Below are positions 24,935 through 33,916 of a stretch of DNA of 35,989 bases, in pieces. Below the pieces are notes generated by a model. It saw only the letters and a list, made by a program, of their open reading frames with translations. It searched no databases and was not told where the DNA came from. The stretch covers positions 1 to 35,989 of the forward strand of contig JALHMT010000058.1 of NCBI GenBank assembly GCA_022843905.1, read 5' to 3'. Each line of letters starts with the position of its first letter. Position 1 is the stretch's first letter. A program made the translations under genes and the position numbers. Source of the stretch: Rubrivivax sp. GTDB taxonomy: Bacteria; Pseudomonadota; Gammaproteobacteria; Burkholderiales; Burkholderiaceae_C.

Positions 24935-25677
24935 CCGCGCAAGCCGACGCCACCTCGCAAGCACTGGCCCGCGCTCTGTCTCGTGCCGATGAACTCGATG
25001 AGGCGCTGATGCGCGCTATCCATGCGGACCACTTCCGCGCCTACGACGACTCGGCTCGCATCGCTGCCAGCGTCTCAGCGGCCAGCGTGGCGCTGGAGCA
25101 TGGCCGCGCATTGCGCGTACTGGTGGCTGACGGCCTTCCCACCGCCGCGCTCAGCCTGATGCGCCTACAGCACGAGGCGCTGACGCGGGCGCTGTGGCTG
25201 CTGTACGCCGCAGACGACACCGCCATCAGCAAGCTGACCGCACCGCTGACCAAAGAGGCCGAACTTGCCGCCGGCAAGCTGCCGATGATGGCTGACATGA
25301 TCAAGCAGCTCAGCACCAAGCCGGCCGCAGCCAAGGCCTTGATTGGCCTGATGGCCTTCAAAGACAACAACGCCGCCGCGCTGAACTCCTACGTGCACGG
25401 CGGCATCCATGCCCTGCAGCGGCAAGCCCAGGGCTACCCGGCGCCGCTGATCGTGGGTGCCTTGCGCAACTGCAACGGCTTGATGGTGATGGCGGCGATG
25501 ATGCTGGCAATTCTGACCGGCCGCCAACCGCTGGTTCACTCAGTGAGCCAGTTGCAGGCTACTTTTGCTGATGACCTGCCCCCGGCGTTGCCTCATGCCT
25601 CACCGGAGCAAGAACACCCAAGGCCAGCAGCGCCAACCAGCGCTGCCGCCCAGAACCCCAAGAACTCGTCGAATTGA
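24931..25677 (+). CDS. DUF6988-like helical protein, function unknown
   Basis: The protein is 248 residues and almost wholly alpha-helical. ALEHGRALRVLVADGLPTAALSLMRLQHEALTRALWL matches the pattern I associate with DUF6988 and, more distantly, with DUF5677-type helical proteins. NSYVHGGIHALQRQ (about 150) has the buried Ser/His look of that fold. A HEPN-like RNase role is conceivable but no clear RxxxxH motif is visible, so I do not claim it. The start is a GTG overlapping the DUF4391 stop (GTGA), with GAAGGGAG before it. The last 40 residues are Pro/Ala-rich and disordered. Only eight bases separate it from mod. Confidence 0.65.
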   Translation: MTAQADATSQALARALSRADELDEALMRAIHADHFRAYDDSARIAASVSAASVALEHGRALRVLVADGLPTAALSLMRLQHEALTRALWLLYAADDTAISKLTAPLTKEAELAAGKLPMMADMIKQLSTKPAAAKALIGLMAFKDNNAAALNSYVHGGIHALQRQAQGYPAPLIVGALRNCNGLMVMAAMMLAILTGRQPLVHSVSQLQATFADDLPPALPHASPEQEHPRPAAPTSAAAQNPKNSSN

Positions 25678-25685
25678 GACACCCT

Positions 25686-27671
25686 ATGCCCATCGAAAAG
25701 ATCGAAGCCGGCGCGCCGGAAAGCCAAAGCGCAGACCTGCTGGCCGACAACCTAGCTCAGCTGCGCAAGCTCTTTCCTGAATTGGTGACCGAGGGCGCCA
25801 AGGGCCTCGCCATCAACATCGACGTGCTCAAAGGTCTGGTGGGAGACGCCACCGTGACCGACGCCGACGAGAAGTACGGGCTGAACTGGCACGGTAAGCG
25901 CGCAGCACGCCAGTTGGCACTGACACCTAGTGCCGGCACGCTGCGCCCCTGCCCGGAAGAAAGCGTGGACTGGGATACCACGCAGAACCTGATGATCGAG
26001 GGCGACAACCTGGAGGTGCTGAAGCTCCTGCAGAAGAGTTACGCCGGCAAGGTCAAGCTGATCTACATCGACCCGCCGTACAACACCGGTAAGGATTTCG
26101 TCTACCCAGACAACTTCCATGACAGCATCCAGAACTACATGGAACTGACGGGGCAAGTGGAGGGTGGCCGAAAGATCAGCAGCAACACTGAGGCCAGTGG
26201 GCGGTTCCACACGGATTGGCTCAACATGATCTACCCGCGACTGAAGCTTGCGCACTCGCTGATGGTCGCCGGCGGAGCGACTCTTGTCTCATGCGACGAC
26301 AACGAACTGCCTCGCCTGCTTATCGTGATGGATGAGATCTTCGGCCCCGAGAATTTCATCGGCCAAGTGATCTGGCAGCGATCCAAGAAGGGTGACGCCA
26401 AGCTCATTGCTACGGTGCATGAGTACATAGTCTGCTACGCCAAGGACAAGTCCGCAGTACTAGAGCAGGGCCTATGGCGAAAGCCGAAGGAGGGAGCAGA
26501 AGAAGTGCTCGCGAAGTACGACGAGCTTCGAAAGAGCCTGAAGAGTGATCACGCAGCAGTTCGGACCGCGATTCAGGCCTGGTTCCGGGACTTGCCAGAA
26601 GGTGACTCAAGGAAGGCGCACAAGCACTACAACTGGTCGGACGAACGAGGCCTGTACTTTGCGGACAACTTCGCCGGGCCGGACGACGGCCGAGATTCTC
26701 GGCCTCGCCATGACATCCTTCATCCGGTCACCGGCAAGCCCTGCAAGAAGCCGTCGACCGGCTGGCGATGGGACCCGGACAAGACTGAGTGGGCGCTGGC
26801 GCAGGTGCCGCCACGGATTCACTTCGGTCCCGATGAGACGACTATTCCCAATCGGAAGAGCTACCTCTTTGAGATCGACAGTGAGCCGTTCTCGTCCGTC
26901 TTCTACCGAGACGGGCGCTCGGCAACGCTCGAGGTCGAGGCCTTGGTCGGCAAAGGCTGGTTCCAGTTCCCGAAGAACACTGATGTGCTGAGTGAACTGA
27001 TTGAGCTGACGACAAAGCCGGGTGACCTCGTGCTCGACTTCTTCGCCGGCTCAGGGAGTACGGGCCATGCGGTTATGAAGGTCAACGCCGCACACGGAAC
27101 ACAACGCCGGTACATCTTGGTGCAACTGCCGGAGCCAACCGGCAAGACTGAGTACCCGAACATCGCGGCGATCACGCGAAGGCGCCTTCAAGCCGCGAGC
27201 GAGACGATCAGGGCGCAGAGTAGATTGACAGCCGGGGATGTCGGGTTTCGTGCGTTCAAGTTGGATACGTCCAATATGCGGGCTTGGTCACCGCAGCGAG
27301 ATGACCTGGCGCAGTCGCTGTTCGATCATCTTGATCACGTAGCAGACGATCGCAGCCACGATGACCTGCTATATGAGCTCTTGCTGAAGCTGGGTCTGGA
27401 TCTTTGCGTCCCCATCGAGCCCAAGACCATCGCCGGCAAGTTGGTCCAGAGCATCGGCGGCGGTGTGCTGCTGGTCTGCCTGGACGAGCAGATCTCCGTG
27501 GCTGATGCCGAGCCGCTGGCGCTGGGCGTCGTCGAGTGGCACCGCGCACTGCAGACCGCTGGCGAAGTGACTTGTGTGTTCCGCGACAGCGCCTTCGAGA
27601 ACGACGTGGCCAAGACCAACCTCGCTGCCATCCTCGAACAGCACGGCATCGCCAAGGTTCGCAGCCTCTGA
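25686..27671 (+). CDS. mod: type III DNA methyltransferase (Mod), N6-adenine, beta class
   Basis: The protein is 661 residues. Motif IV DPPY (D129) comes before motif I DFFAGSGSTGHAV (from D451), the order of beta-class N6-adenine methylases such as type III Mod. The stretch between, about 225-430, is the target-recognition region and is the least conserved-looking part. In type III systems Mod binds the site, methylates one strand and positions Res. The ATG at 25686 is chosen over an in-frame TTG at 25674, which overlaps the previous gene; the ribosome-binding site is weak, so coupled translation is likely. Unusually, res is not next: an SF1 helicase gene stands between. Confidence 0.92.
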   Translation: MPIEKIEAGAPESQSADLLADNLAQLRKLFPELVTEGAKGLAINIDVLKGLVGDATVTDADEKYGLNWHGKRAARQLALTPSAGTLRPCPEESVDWDTTQNLMIEGDNLEVLKLLQKSYAGKVKLIYIDPPYNTGKDFVYPDNFHDSIQNYMELTGQVEGGRKISSNTEASGRFHTDWLNMIYPRLKLAHSLMVAGGATLVSCDDNELPRLLIVMDEIFGPENFIGQVIWQRSKKGDAKLIATVHEYIVCYAKDKSAVLEQGLWRKPKEGAEEVLAKYDELRKSLKSDHAAVRTAIQAWFRDLPEGDSRKAHKHYNWSDERGLYFADNFAGPDDGRDSRPRHDILHPVTGKPCKKPSTGWRWDPDKTEWALAQVPPRIHFGPDETTIPNRKSYLFEIDSEPFSSVFYRDGRSATLEVEALVGKGWFQFPKNTDVLSELIELTTKPGDLVLDFFAGSGSTGHAVMKVNAAHGTQRRYILVQLPEPTGKTEYPNIAAITRRRLQAASETIRAQSRLTAGDVGFRAFKLDTSNMRAWSPQRDDLAQSLFDHLDHVADDRSHDDLLYELLLKLGLDLCVPIEPKTIAGKLVQSIGGGVLLVCLDEQISVADAEPLALGVVEWHRALQTAGEVTCVFRDSAFENDVAKTNLAAILEQHGIAKVRSL

Positions 27672-27741
27672 TTGCCGGGAGAGCGCTTCCAACACTGACC
27701 ACGTTTCATAGGCACCAGCGTACAAATGGGGAGGAGAAGAA

Positions 27742-30700
27742 ATGGCATTGAGCGAGGGTAACAAGCGCGAGTACACCGCTGAGGAGTTGGCCGTTTTGGC
27801 AGGCGTCATCGACTACGCCGATCGAATGCTCTACGAGGACAAGCACTTAAACGTCCTAGGGGGCATGGCGGAAAGCTACGGCTATGTCGCCACGTCACTA
27901 GCACCTGCGTACCGACTGCTGCGCAAGAACGCGTATTCGAAGACGGTTGTCATTGATACCGAACTGCAGGGGCGTCTGACATTCCGTCTAAGCCCTAACG
28001 AGGCGACCTATCCCAACAGTTCGTCTGGCTATTGCACACCTCACTCGCCGCAAGGTCGTTTGGTTACGTTTGTGCAACCAGGCTATGAAAGTCGCAGCAA
28101 GCTTTGGGGTGACTACCGCGTTGTGGAAGTGCGATCCTTCGAGCGGTTTGGCGGACCAGAGTTCGAGCCCAACGTTCGCAACTTCTTGCGGATGGCCATT
28201 TCCGGCGAAGAGGGTGCGGGAAGTGTGCAAGACCTTCGCAGTTATCTGGACCGGCTTCGCAAGCCCAAGACACAGGCGCCTCAAATCAAGTCGGACGCTC
28301 CTGCCGGTCAGCCCAGCACTGTTGAACCAGATGTTGCCGTACCAGTTGCGCCGCCGCCTATAGAGGTTCCCATCGTGGAACTTGTGGTGGTTGACGAGCC
28401 TGATCTGGAAACCTCCGATGTGCTTGCCGAATCTGACGACGAGTGGAACCCGGACAGCCCACCGGCAAAGCTCGAGGACTACTACGGGCTGAGTGAGCGG
28501 TTCTTCACTCATCAGACGATTGAGCAGAATCAGATCATCGCCCGTTCGCCAATTGGGCCCATGTTTGTCGAGGGGGTTGCTGGCTCTGGCAAGACGTCTG
28601 CAGCGTTGGGTCGAACCAAGATGTTGACGACCTTCAACGCCGCGAATGTCGTTGACGAGAAGATTTTCAGGGACATTCTCGGGCAGGGCCAGGACTACTG
28701 GTCGGCGGAGTACGCCGGTCAGTTTTCGCAGGAGAGCTGTGTAGGCTTCGTGCGCACCGGCGAACTGATCCAGTACCTGCAGGAAACCTGCCGGCGCATT
28801 GACTTGCCCGACTTGCCGGTACACGAATTCAAGGAACTTCAAACCCGCCTTCGAGACCACCGGAAGCTGACCTACAGTGCCGTGGTTGGACGTCGTTGGG
28901 TCGGGCTGCCACAGAGTCGCGATGGACATGAGGCCACCACCATCGCCTGGTTGCGTGCCACTGATCAAGCCATGGCTCGGCGCCTGGCCGACCAATTGCT
29001 TGAAACTCTGCCCACGTTGGCGGAAATCGAGACCGCGTTCCAAGATCAAGACAGACAGAAGGTCAGTCGCGTCGTTGGTCCTGCTCTGACCGTGCTTCGC
29101 GGCAAGGTTGCCGAAGTGGCGAATGAACTACGCGATCCGCCTCGCGAGGGCGCGTTTGCGCTGGATCGGTTGGCCCTCCGCCTTGTTACGTTGCTCTCGG
29201 ATGTCCGAAAGCAGGTGATGGGCTCTAAGTTGCTCTGGACGACTGTCGGTGGGATCACGCTGTACGCGTCAGAGGAGAACAGCCTGGCCCGGCAACTGAT
29301 CGACCACAGGGCCGCACTTTTCCTGCGGACAGGTCAGCGCCTGGTGCTTGTTGATGGCGCGGGGCCAGTTGATCACTCGCTTCAGTTGCGGATGGTATCC
29401 GGCGAACCCGTCGTCTGGGGTGATGGCACCAAAGCTCAGATCGATGCTGGCCAGGTGATCGTTCGTGACGCCGCAGGACAGAACTTCCGGGGGGTGGTTT
29501 CGGATATTGGGTACCTCTTTCTGCGACTGCTACCTGAAGCCACTGATCGAATCTATGTGCAGCAGGATGGTGCGCTACGCCGGCTCCCGCGGGAAGCAGG
29601 TTGGGGGCGCGTTAAGCTCAAGCTGATTGCGGCGGAGGCTGGGAAGTCGGACGAGGATGAGGCCGAAGATGAGATCGATCTCGCTGCTGAGCCTGTGCAG
29701 CCTGGCCAGCCGCGCTACTCCACTCCAGACGCAGTCTTCAGTCGACTAGTTCGCCGGAGCTTGCTGAGACCCCTGGCGGCGCTTCCCGATCTCTATCTGG
29801 ATGTGGTCCACGTTGCAGCGAAGCACTTTCCGAAGCCAGAACTGGCTAAAAAGGTTCACGCTCAGCTGGTTCGCTTCAAGCTGGCGGACGATGACATTGA
29901 CTTGTTGTTGTGCATAGGTCACTTACTGAGTCGTGGCCTGAAGCAGGGCGGCCTGGCAGCACTCAGAGAAGCACCCTTCTACCAAGCTGTCTTTGTAGAC
30001 GAGGTCCAGGACTTCACTGAGCTGCAGGTTTTCCTGATGATCGAACAGGCCAACCCCAAATACCGTGCCATCACGGTCGTAGGCGACTTGGCCCAAAAGC
30101 TGCACCATGGATCGACGATCGATGTACGGGCCTGTTTCCCGGGCCACAGTGTGGCCAGCGTCAAGCTGACTGAGAACCTTCGGCAGACGGATGCGCCTGG
30201 TTTGGCGCTGTTCAGCGCGCTCTTTCGGGCGCAGTTTCATGGTGATCCACTGCCGTCAGAAGCGATGCTGGCGCGTGTGTTCGAGGCGGGTGACTCCATT
30301 GCGCGCCCGCAACTTGTTATGTGCGCCAAGGACGCTGACATGGACAGCGCAATCATCGAAGCGCTGCGCGCCGCCAAGCGGAATCAAACCGTTGCGGTGC
30401 TGTTCCCGAACGCTGAGCGGGCCGTAGCAAGCTTCCAGCGACTCGACGCGCGCCTGCGTGAACTGTTGATCGATGCCGAGCTGTCGGAGAAGGTCAATCT
30501 GTCTCGGCGCCACGTTCGGCACTTCGCTGACGTTGCGAACGCTAAAGGCTTGGAGTTTGATGTAGTGGTGCTGGCTGATATTGACCGCTTCGATCTCAAT
30601 GACCCAGCTCAGGTCAACCGGTTGTATGTCGGAGTGACCCGGGCCAGGCGGGCGCTGGCTCTACTCACAAGGAAGTCCACGCCTTCCCCCAAGTTCGGCG

Positions 30701-30753
30701 AATTGATGAGCAGCTTTGAATCAATGGCTTCGGCTGCATATGGAACCCCATAA
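27742..30753 (+). CDS. UvrD/Rep-like SF1 helicase inserted between mod and res
   Basis: The protein is 1003 residues. The SF1 motor motifs are present: GVAGSGKT (K284), VDEVQD (D753), VVGDLAQ near 780, LTENLRQT near 809, AKGLEFD near 935 and YVGVTRARR near 963. Between the first and second motifs lie 470 residues with no recognised domain, far longer than in UvrD. The first 250 residues are not helicase: an N-terminal domain, then a Pro/Val/Glu-rich linker (about 180-240). GGAGGAG lies four to five bases before the ATG. It abuts res with no gap. This gene is not part of textbook type III systems. It may help process cleaved or stalled DNA. Confidence 0.82.
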   Translation: MALSEGNKREYTAEELAVLAGVIDYADRMLYEDKHLNVLGGMAESYGYVATSLAPAYRLLRKNAYSKTVVIDTELQGRLTFRLSPNEATYPNSSSGYCTPHSPQGRLVTFVQPGYESRSKLWGDYRVVEVRSFERFGGPEFEPNVRNFLRMAISGEEGAGSVQDLRSYLDRLRKPKTQAPQIKSDAPAGQPSTVEPDVAVPVAPPPIEVPIVELVVVDEPDLETSDVLAESDDEWNPDSPPAKLEDYYGLSERFFTHQTIEQNQIIARSPIGPMFVEGVAGSGKTSAALGRTKMLTTFNAANVVDEKIFRDILGQGQDYWSAEYAGQFSQESCVGFVRTGELIQYLQETCRRIDLPDLPVHEFKELQTRLRDHRKLTYSAVVGRRWVGLPQSRDGHEATTIAWLRATDQAMARRLADQLLETLPTLAEIETAFQDQDRQKVSRVVGPALTVLRGKVAEVANELRDPPREGAFALDRLALRLVTLLSDVRKQVMGSKLLWTTVGGITLYASEENSLARQLIDHRAALFLRTGQRLVLVDGAGPVDHSLQLRMVSGEPVVWGDGTKAQIDAGQVIVRDAAGQNFRGVVSDIGYLFLRLLPEATDRIYVQQDGALRRLPREAGWGRVKLKLIAAEAGKSDEDEAEDEIDLAAEPVQPGQPRYSTPDAVFSRLVRRSLLRPLAALPDLYLDVVHVAAKHFPKPELAKKVHAQLVRFKLADDDIDLLLCIGHLLSRGLKQGGLAALREAPFYQAVFVDEVQDFTELQVFLMIEQANPKYRAITVVGDLAQKLHHGSTIDVRACFPGHSVASVKLTENLRQTDAPGLALFSALFRAQFHGDPLPSEAMLARVFEAGDSIARPQLVMCAKDADMDSAIIEALRAAKRNQTVAVLFPNAERAVASFQRLDARLRELLIDAELSEKVNLSRRHVRHFADVANAKGLEFDVVVLADIDRFDLNDPAQVNRLYVGVTRARRALALLTRKSTPSPKFGELMSSFESMASAAYGTP

Positions 30754-33700
30754 ATGAAACTCCACTTCGAAGCCGACCTGCCATATCAGTCCGCCGCCAT
30801 CAAGGCGGTGTCGGACCTTTTCCATGGCCAGGAGATCTGCCGCACCGAGTTCACGGTGACCGTGCGCGCTGCGCGCACTTATGCCGACACCTCGGCCGGC
30901 CAAGGTGCGCTGGAAGGCATGCTGGCCACCGAGCAAGGCGGCATCGGCAATCGCCTGACGCTGCTGGACACGGAGATCGAAGGGAACCTGCGCGCGGTGC
31001 AACTGCGTAACGGTTTGCCGCCCACTTCGCAGTTGTCGCCCGACTTCACGGTGGAGATGGAGACCGGTACGGGCAAGACCTACGTCTACCTGAAGACGAT
31101 CTTCGAGCTGAACCGCAGCTACGGCTTCACCAAGTTCGTGATCGTGGTGCCGTCGGTGGCCATCAAGGAGGGGGTGAACAAGACGCTGCAGATCACCCGC
31201 GAGCACTTCGAGGCCCTGTACCCCAGCGCCAAGGGCTACGAGTTCTTCCAGTACGACTCGTCCAAGTTGGGCCAGGTGCGCAACTTCGCCACCAGCCCGA
31301 ACGTGCAGATCATGGTCATCACCGTAGGCGCCATCAACAAGTTTGGTGACGAGCAGGAGGCCGCTGCCGAAGAGGCCGACGAAGGACTGCGCCGCGAGAA
31401 GAGCAAGAACGTGATGTACCGCGCCAGCGAGAAGACGGGCGGTGAGAAGCCCATCGACTTGGTGCGTGCCACACGGCCCATCGTGATCGTCGACGAGCCG
31501 CAGAGCGTGGACGGCGGAATCGATGGCCGGGGCAAGAAGGCCATGACCCGCATGCACCCACTGTGCACGCTGCGCTATTCGGCCACCCACGTCGACAAGC
31601 ACAACATGGTCTATCGCCTGGACGCAGTGGACGCCTACGAACAAAAGCTGGTCAAGCAAATTGAGGTGGCCTCGGCCACGGTGGAGCAGGGCTTCAACAA
31701 GCCTTACGTGAAGCTGGTGAGCATCAGCAACAAGCGAGGGGTGGTGGCCGCCACGGTGGAACTGGACCTGCTGGGCAAAGCCGGCAGCGTGCAGCGCAAA
31801 GAAGTAGTGGTGCAGGACGGTGACGACCTGGAGCAGACCACCGGCCGAGAGATATACGCCGATATGCGCGTGGGTACGCTACGCGCCGCCACCAAGAGCC
31901 CCAAGTCTGAAGCCCTGATGGAACTGCATGTGCCTGGCGGCGAGAAGTACCTTACGGTAGATGAGAGCTGGGGCGGTGTGGAGCCGCTGGCAATCCAGCG
32001 CGAGATGATCCGTCGCACGATCAAGGAACACCTGGACAAGGAAAAGCGCCTTCGCCCGCTTGGCGTGAAGGTCTTGAGCCTGTTCTTCATCGACGCGGTG
32101 GAGAAGTACCGCGTGTATGACGCCGATGGCAACCCGCAGAAGGGTGTGTACGCCACGATCTTCGAGGAAGAGTACAAGCGCTGGGCCCAGCACCCCGACT
32201 ACCGTAGCCTGTTCAACGAAATTGACCTGAGCGCCGCTGCGCACGAGGTGCACAACGGCTACTTCTCGATCGACAAGAAGAAGGTCGGCGGCAAGGTGGT
32301 GGAGATGGTGAAGGACACCAGCGGAAGCACAGCCGCTGATGACGACACCTACAACCTGATCATGCGCGACAAAGAGAAGCTGCTGAGCTTCTCGTCACCG
32401 CTGAAATTCATCTTCAGCCACTCGGCGTTGAAGGAGGGCTGGGACAACCCCAACGTATTCCAAATCTGCAACTTCAGCGCACGGGAGACAGAGCGCTGGC
32501 GCAGGCAGACTATTGGCCGGGGGCTGCGTTTGTGCGTTAACCAGGACGGCCAACGACTGCGTGGCTTTGAGGTGAACACGCTGACCGTGATTGCCAACGA
32601 AAGCTACCAGCAGTTCGCTGATAGCCTGCAGAAGGAGATTGAACAGGACGGCTTTCAGTTTGGCGTGGTGTCTGACCACTTGTTTGCTGGAGTCGCCGTG
32701 CGCAGGCCCGATGGCACTCAAAGTCCATTGGGCTTCGATGCATCAAAGGTACTCGCCGAGCATCTGCGGGCGTTGAACCTCATCGATGCGAAGGGCAAAG
32801 TCCAGGACAGCCTGCGAAAGGCCATCAAGGACAACACGCTGGTCCTGCCGCCTGAGATGGAGGCACAGCGTCAGCAGGTGCTTGACTTGCTGCGCAAGGT
32901 TGCTGGCAAGCTGGAGATCAAGAACGCTGACGACCGCCGTGCGGTGCCGGTGCGCCGTGCTGTTCTGGATAGCCCTGAGTTCAAGGAGCTTTGGGACCGC
33001 ATCAAGTACAAGACAACTTACCGCGTGCAGTTCGACAACGACCGGTTGATCAGGGACTGCATTACCGCCGTGATCCAGGCGCCACCGATCAGCAAGACCC
33101 GACTTCAGTGGCGCAAGGCTGGAATGGAGATTGGTGAGGCCGGCGTGACGGCGGTGGAGAGACAGGGCTCCGAGTTGATTGTGCTTAATGAAGGTGATAT
33201 TGACCTTCCTGACATCCTGACCGAGCTTCAGAACCGAACCCAACTGACCCGCCGGAGCATCGGCCGCATCTTGGTTGACAGCCAACGCTTGAATGATTTC
33301 AAGCGGAACCCGCAGCAGTTTATTGAGACCGTGGGGGAAGCGATCAATCGGTGCAAACGCGCCCTGTTGGTCGATGGCATCCGCTATCAACGATTGGGTG
33401 ACGATGAGTACTACGCGCAGGAGTTGTTCGAGAAGGAAGAGCTATCGGGCTACCTAAAGAACATGCTGCTGGACGCAGAGCGGTCGGTGTACCAGCACGT
33501 CGTCTACGACTCAGACACAGAGCGTGATTTCGCGGACGAATTGTCAAAGAACAACGCAGTCAAGGTCTACGCCAAGCTCCCGGGTTGGTTCAAGGTGCCG
33601 ACCCCGCTCGGGAGCTACAACCCCGACTGGGCAGTCCTTGTTGCCACGCCGGATGGGGATCGCCTGTACTTTGTCGTGGAGACCAAGAGCAGCTTGTTTG

Positions 33701-33846
33701 CCAACGACCTACGCAATGCAGAAGGCGCCAAGATCGAGTGTGGCCGGGCGCACTTCAAGGCGCTTGCCGTAGGTGAGAAGCGGGTGATCTATGACAAGTT
33801 CAAGGACGTGGCTGGGCTCGTGGAGCGAGCTCAAACCGAGCGCTGA
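30754..33846 (+). CDS. res: type III restriction subunit (Res), helicase-nuclease
   Basis: The protein is 1030 residues, the usual size for Res. The SF2 core has METGTGKT (M102-T109), VDEPQSVDG (D247; DEPQ replaces DEAD, as in type III Res), RYSATH near 274, HSALKEGWDNPNVF near 550 and RQTIGRGLRL near 583. A C-terminal PD-(D/E)xK nuclease has P957-D958 (NPDW) and E976-T-K978 (VVETKSS). Res translocates or diffuses along DNA from Mod-bound sites and cuts 25-27 bases from the site when two unmethylated sites meet. All catalytic residues are visible. It starts immediately after the SF1 helicase stop. Confidence 0.93.
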   Translation: MKLHFEADLPYQSAAIKAVSDLFHGQEICRTEFTVTVRAARTYADTSAGQGALEGMLATEQGGIGNRLTLLDTEIEGNLRAVQLRNGLPPTSQLSPDFTVEMETGTGKTYVYLKTIFELNRSYGFTKFVIVVPSVAIKEGVNKTLQITREHFEALYPSAKGYEFFQYDSSKLGQVRNFATSPNVQIMVITVGAINKFGDEQEAAAEEADEGLRREKSKNVMYRASEKTGGEKPIDLVRATRPIVIVDEPQSVDGGIDGRGKKAMTRMHPLCTLRYSATHVDKHNMVYRLDAVDAYEQKLVKQIEVASATVEQGFNKPYVKLVSISNKRGVVAATVELDLLGKAGSVQRKEVVVQDGDDLEQTTGREIYADMRVGTLRAATKSPKSEALMELHVPGGEKYLTVDESWGGVEPLAIQREMIRRTIKEHLDKEKRLRPLGVKVLSLFFIDAVEKYRVYDADGNPQKGVYATIFEEEYKRWAQHPDYRSLFNEIDLSAAAHEVHNGYFSIDKKKVGGKVVEMVKDTSGSTAADDDTYNLIMRDKEKLLSFSSPLKFIFSHSALKEGWDNPNVFQICNFSARETERWRRQTIGRGLRLCVNQDGQRLRGFEVNTLTVIANESYQQFADSLQKEIEQDGFQFGVVSDHLFAGVAVRRPDGTQSPLGFDASKVLAEHLRALNLIDAKGKVQDSLRKAIKDNTLVLPPEMEAQRQQVLDLLRKVAGKLEIKNADDRRAVPVRRAVLDSPEFKELWDRIKYKTTYRVQFDNDRLIRDCITAVIQAPPISKTRLQWRKAGMEIGEAGVTAVERQGSELIVLNEGDIDLPDILTELQNRTQLTRRSIGRILVDSQRLNDFKRNPQQFIETVGEAINRCKRALLVDGIRYQRLGDDEYYAQELFEKEELSGYLKNMLLDAERSVYQHVVYDSDTERDFADELSKNNAVKVYAKLPGWFKVPTPLGSYNPDWAVLVATPDGDRLYFVVETKSSLFANDLRNAEGAKIECGRAHFKALAVGEKRVIYDKFKDVAGLVERAQTER

Positions 33847-33916
33847 AACCTTGCAGCTCCAGATGGACCACTGCCTTCGGCATCGGACATAGAAACAGCT
33901 CAGGGAGGGCATGACG

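Noticed and set aside
27988..29049. Long leftward open frame opposite the SF1 helicase
   Set aside because: It is antisense to a gene with intact helicase motifs and carries no domain of its own.
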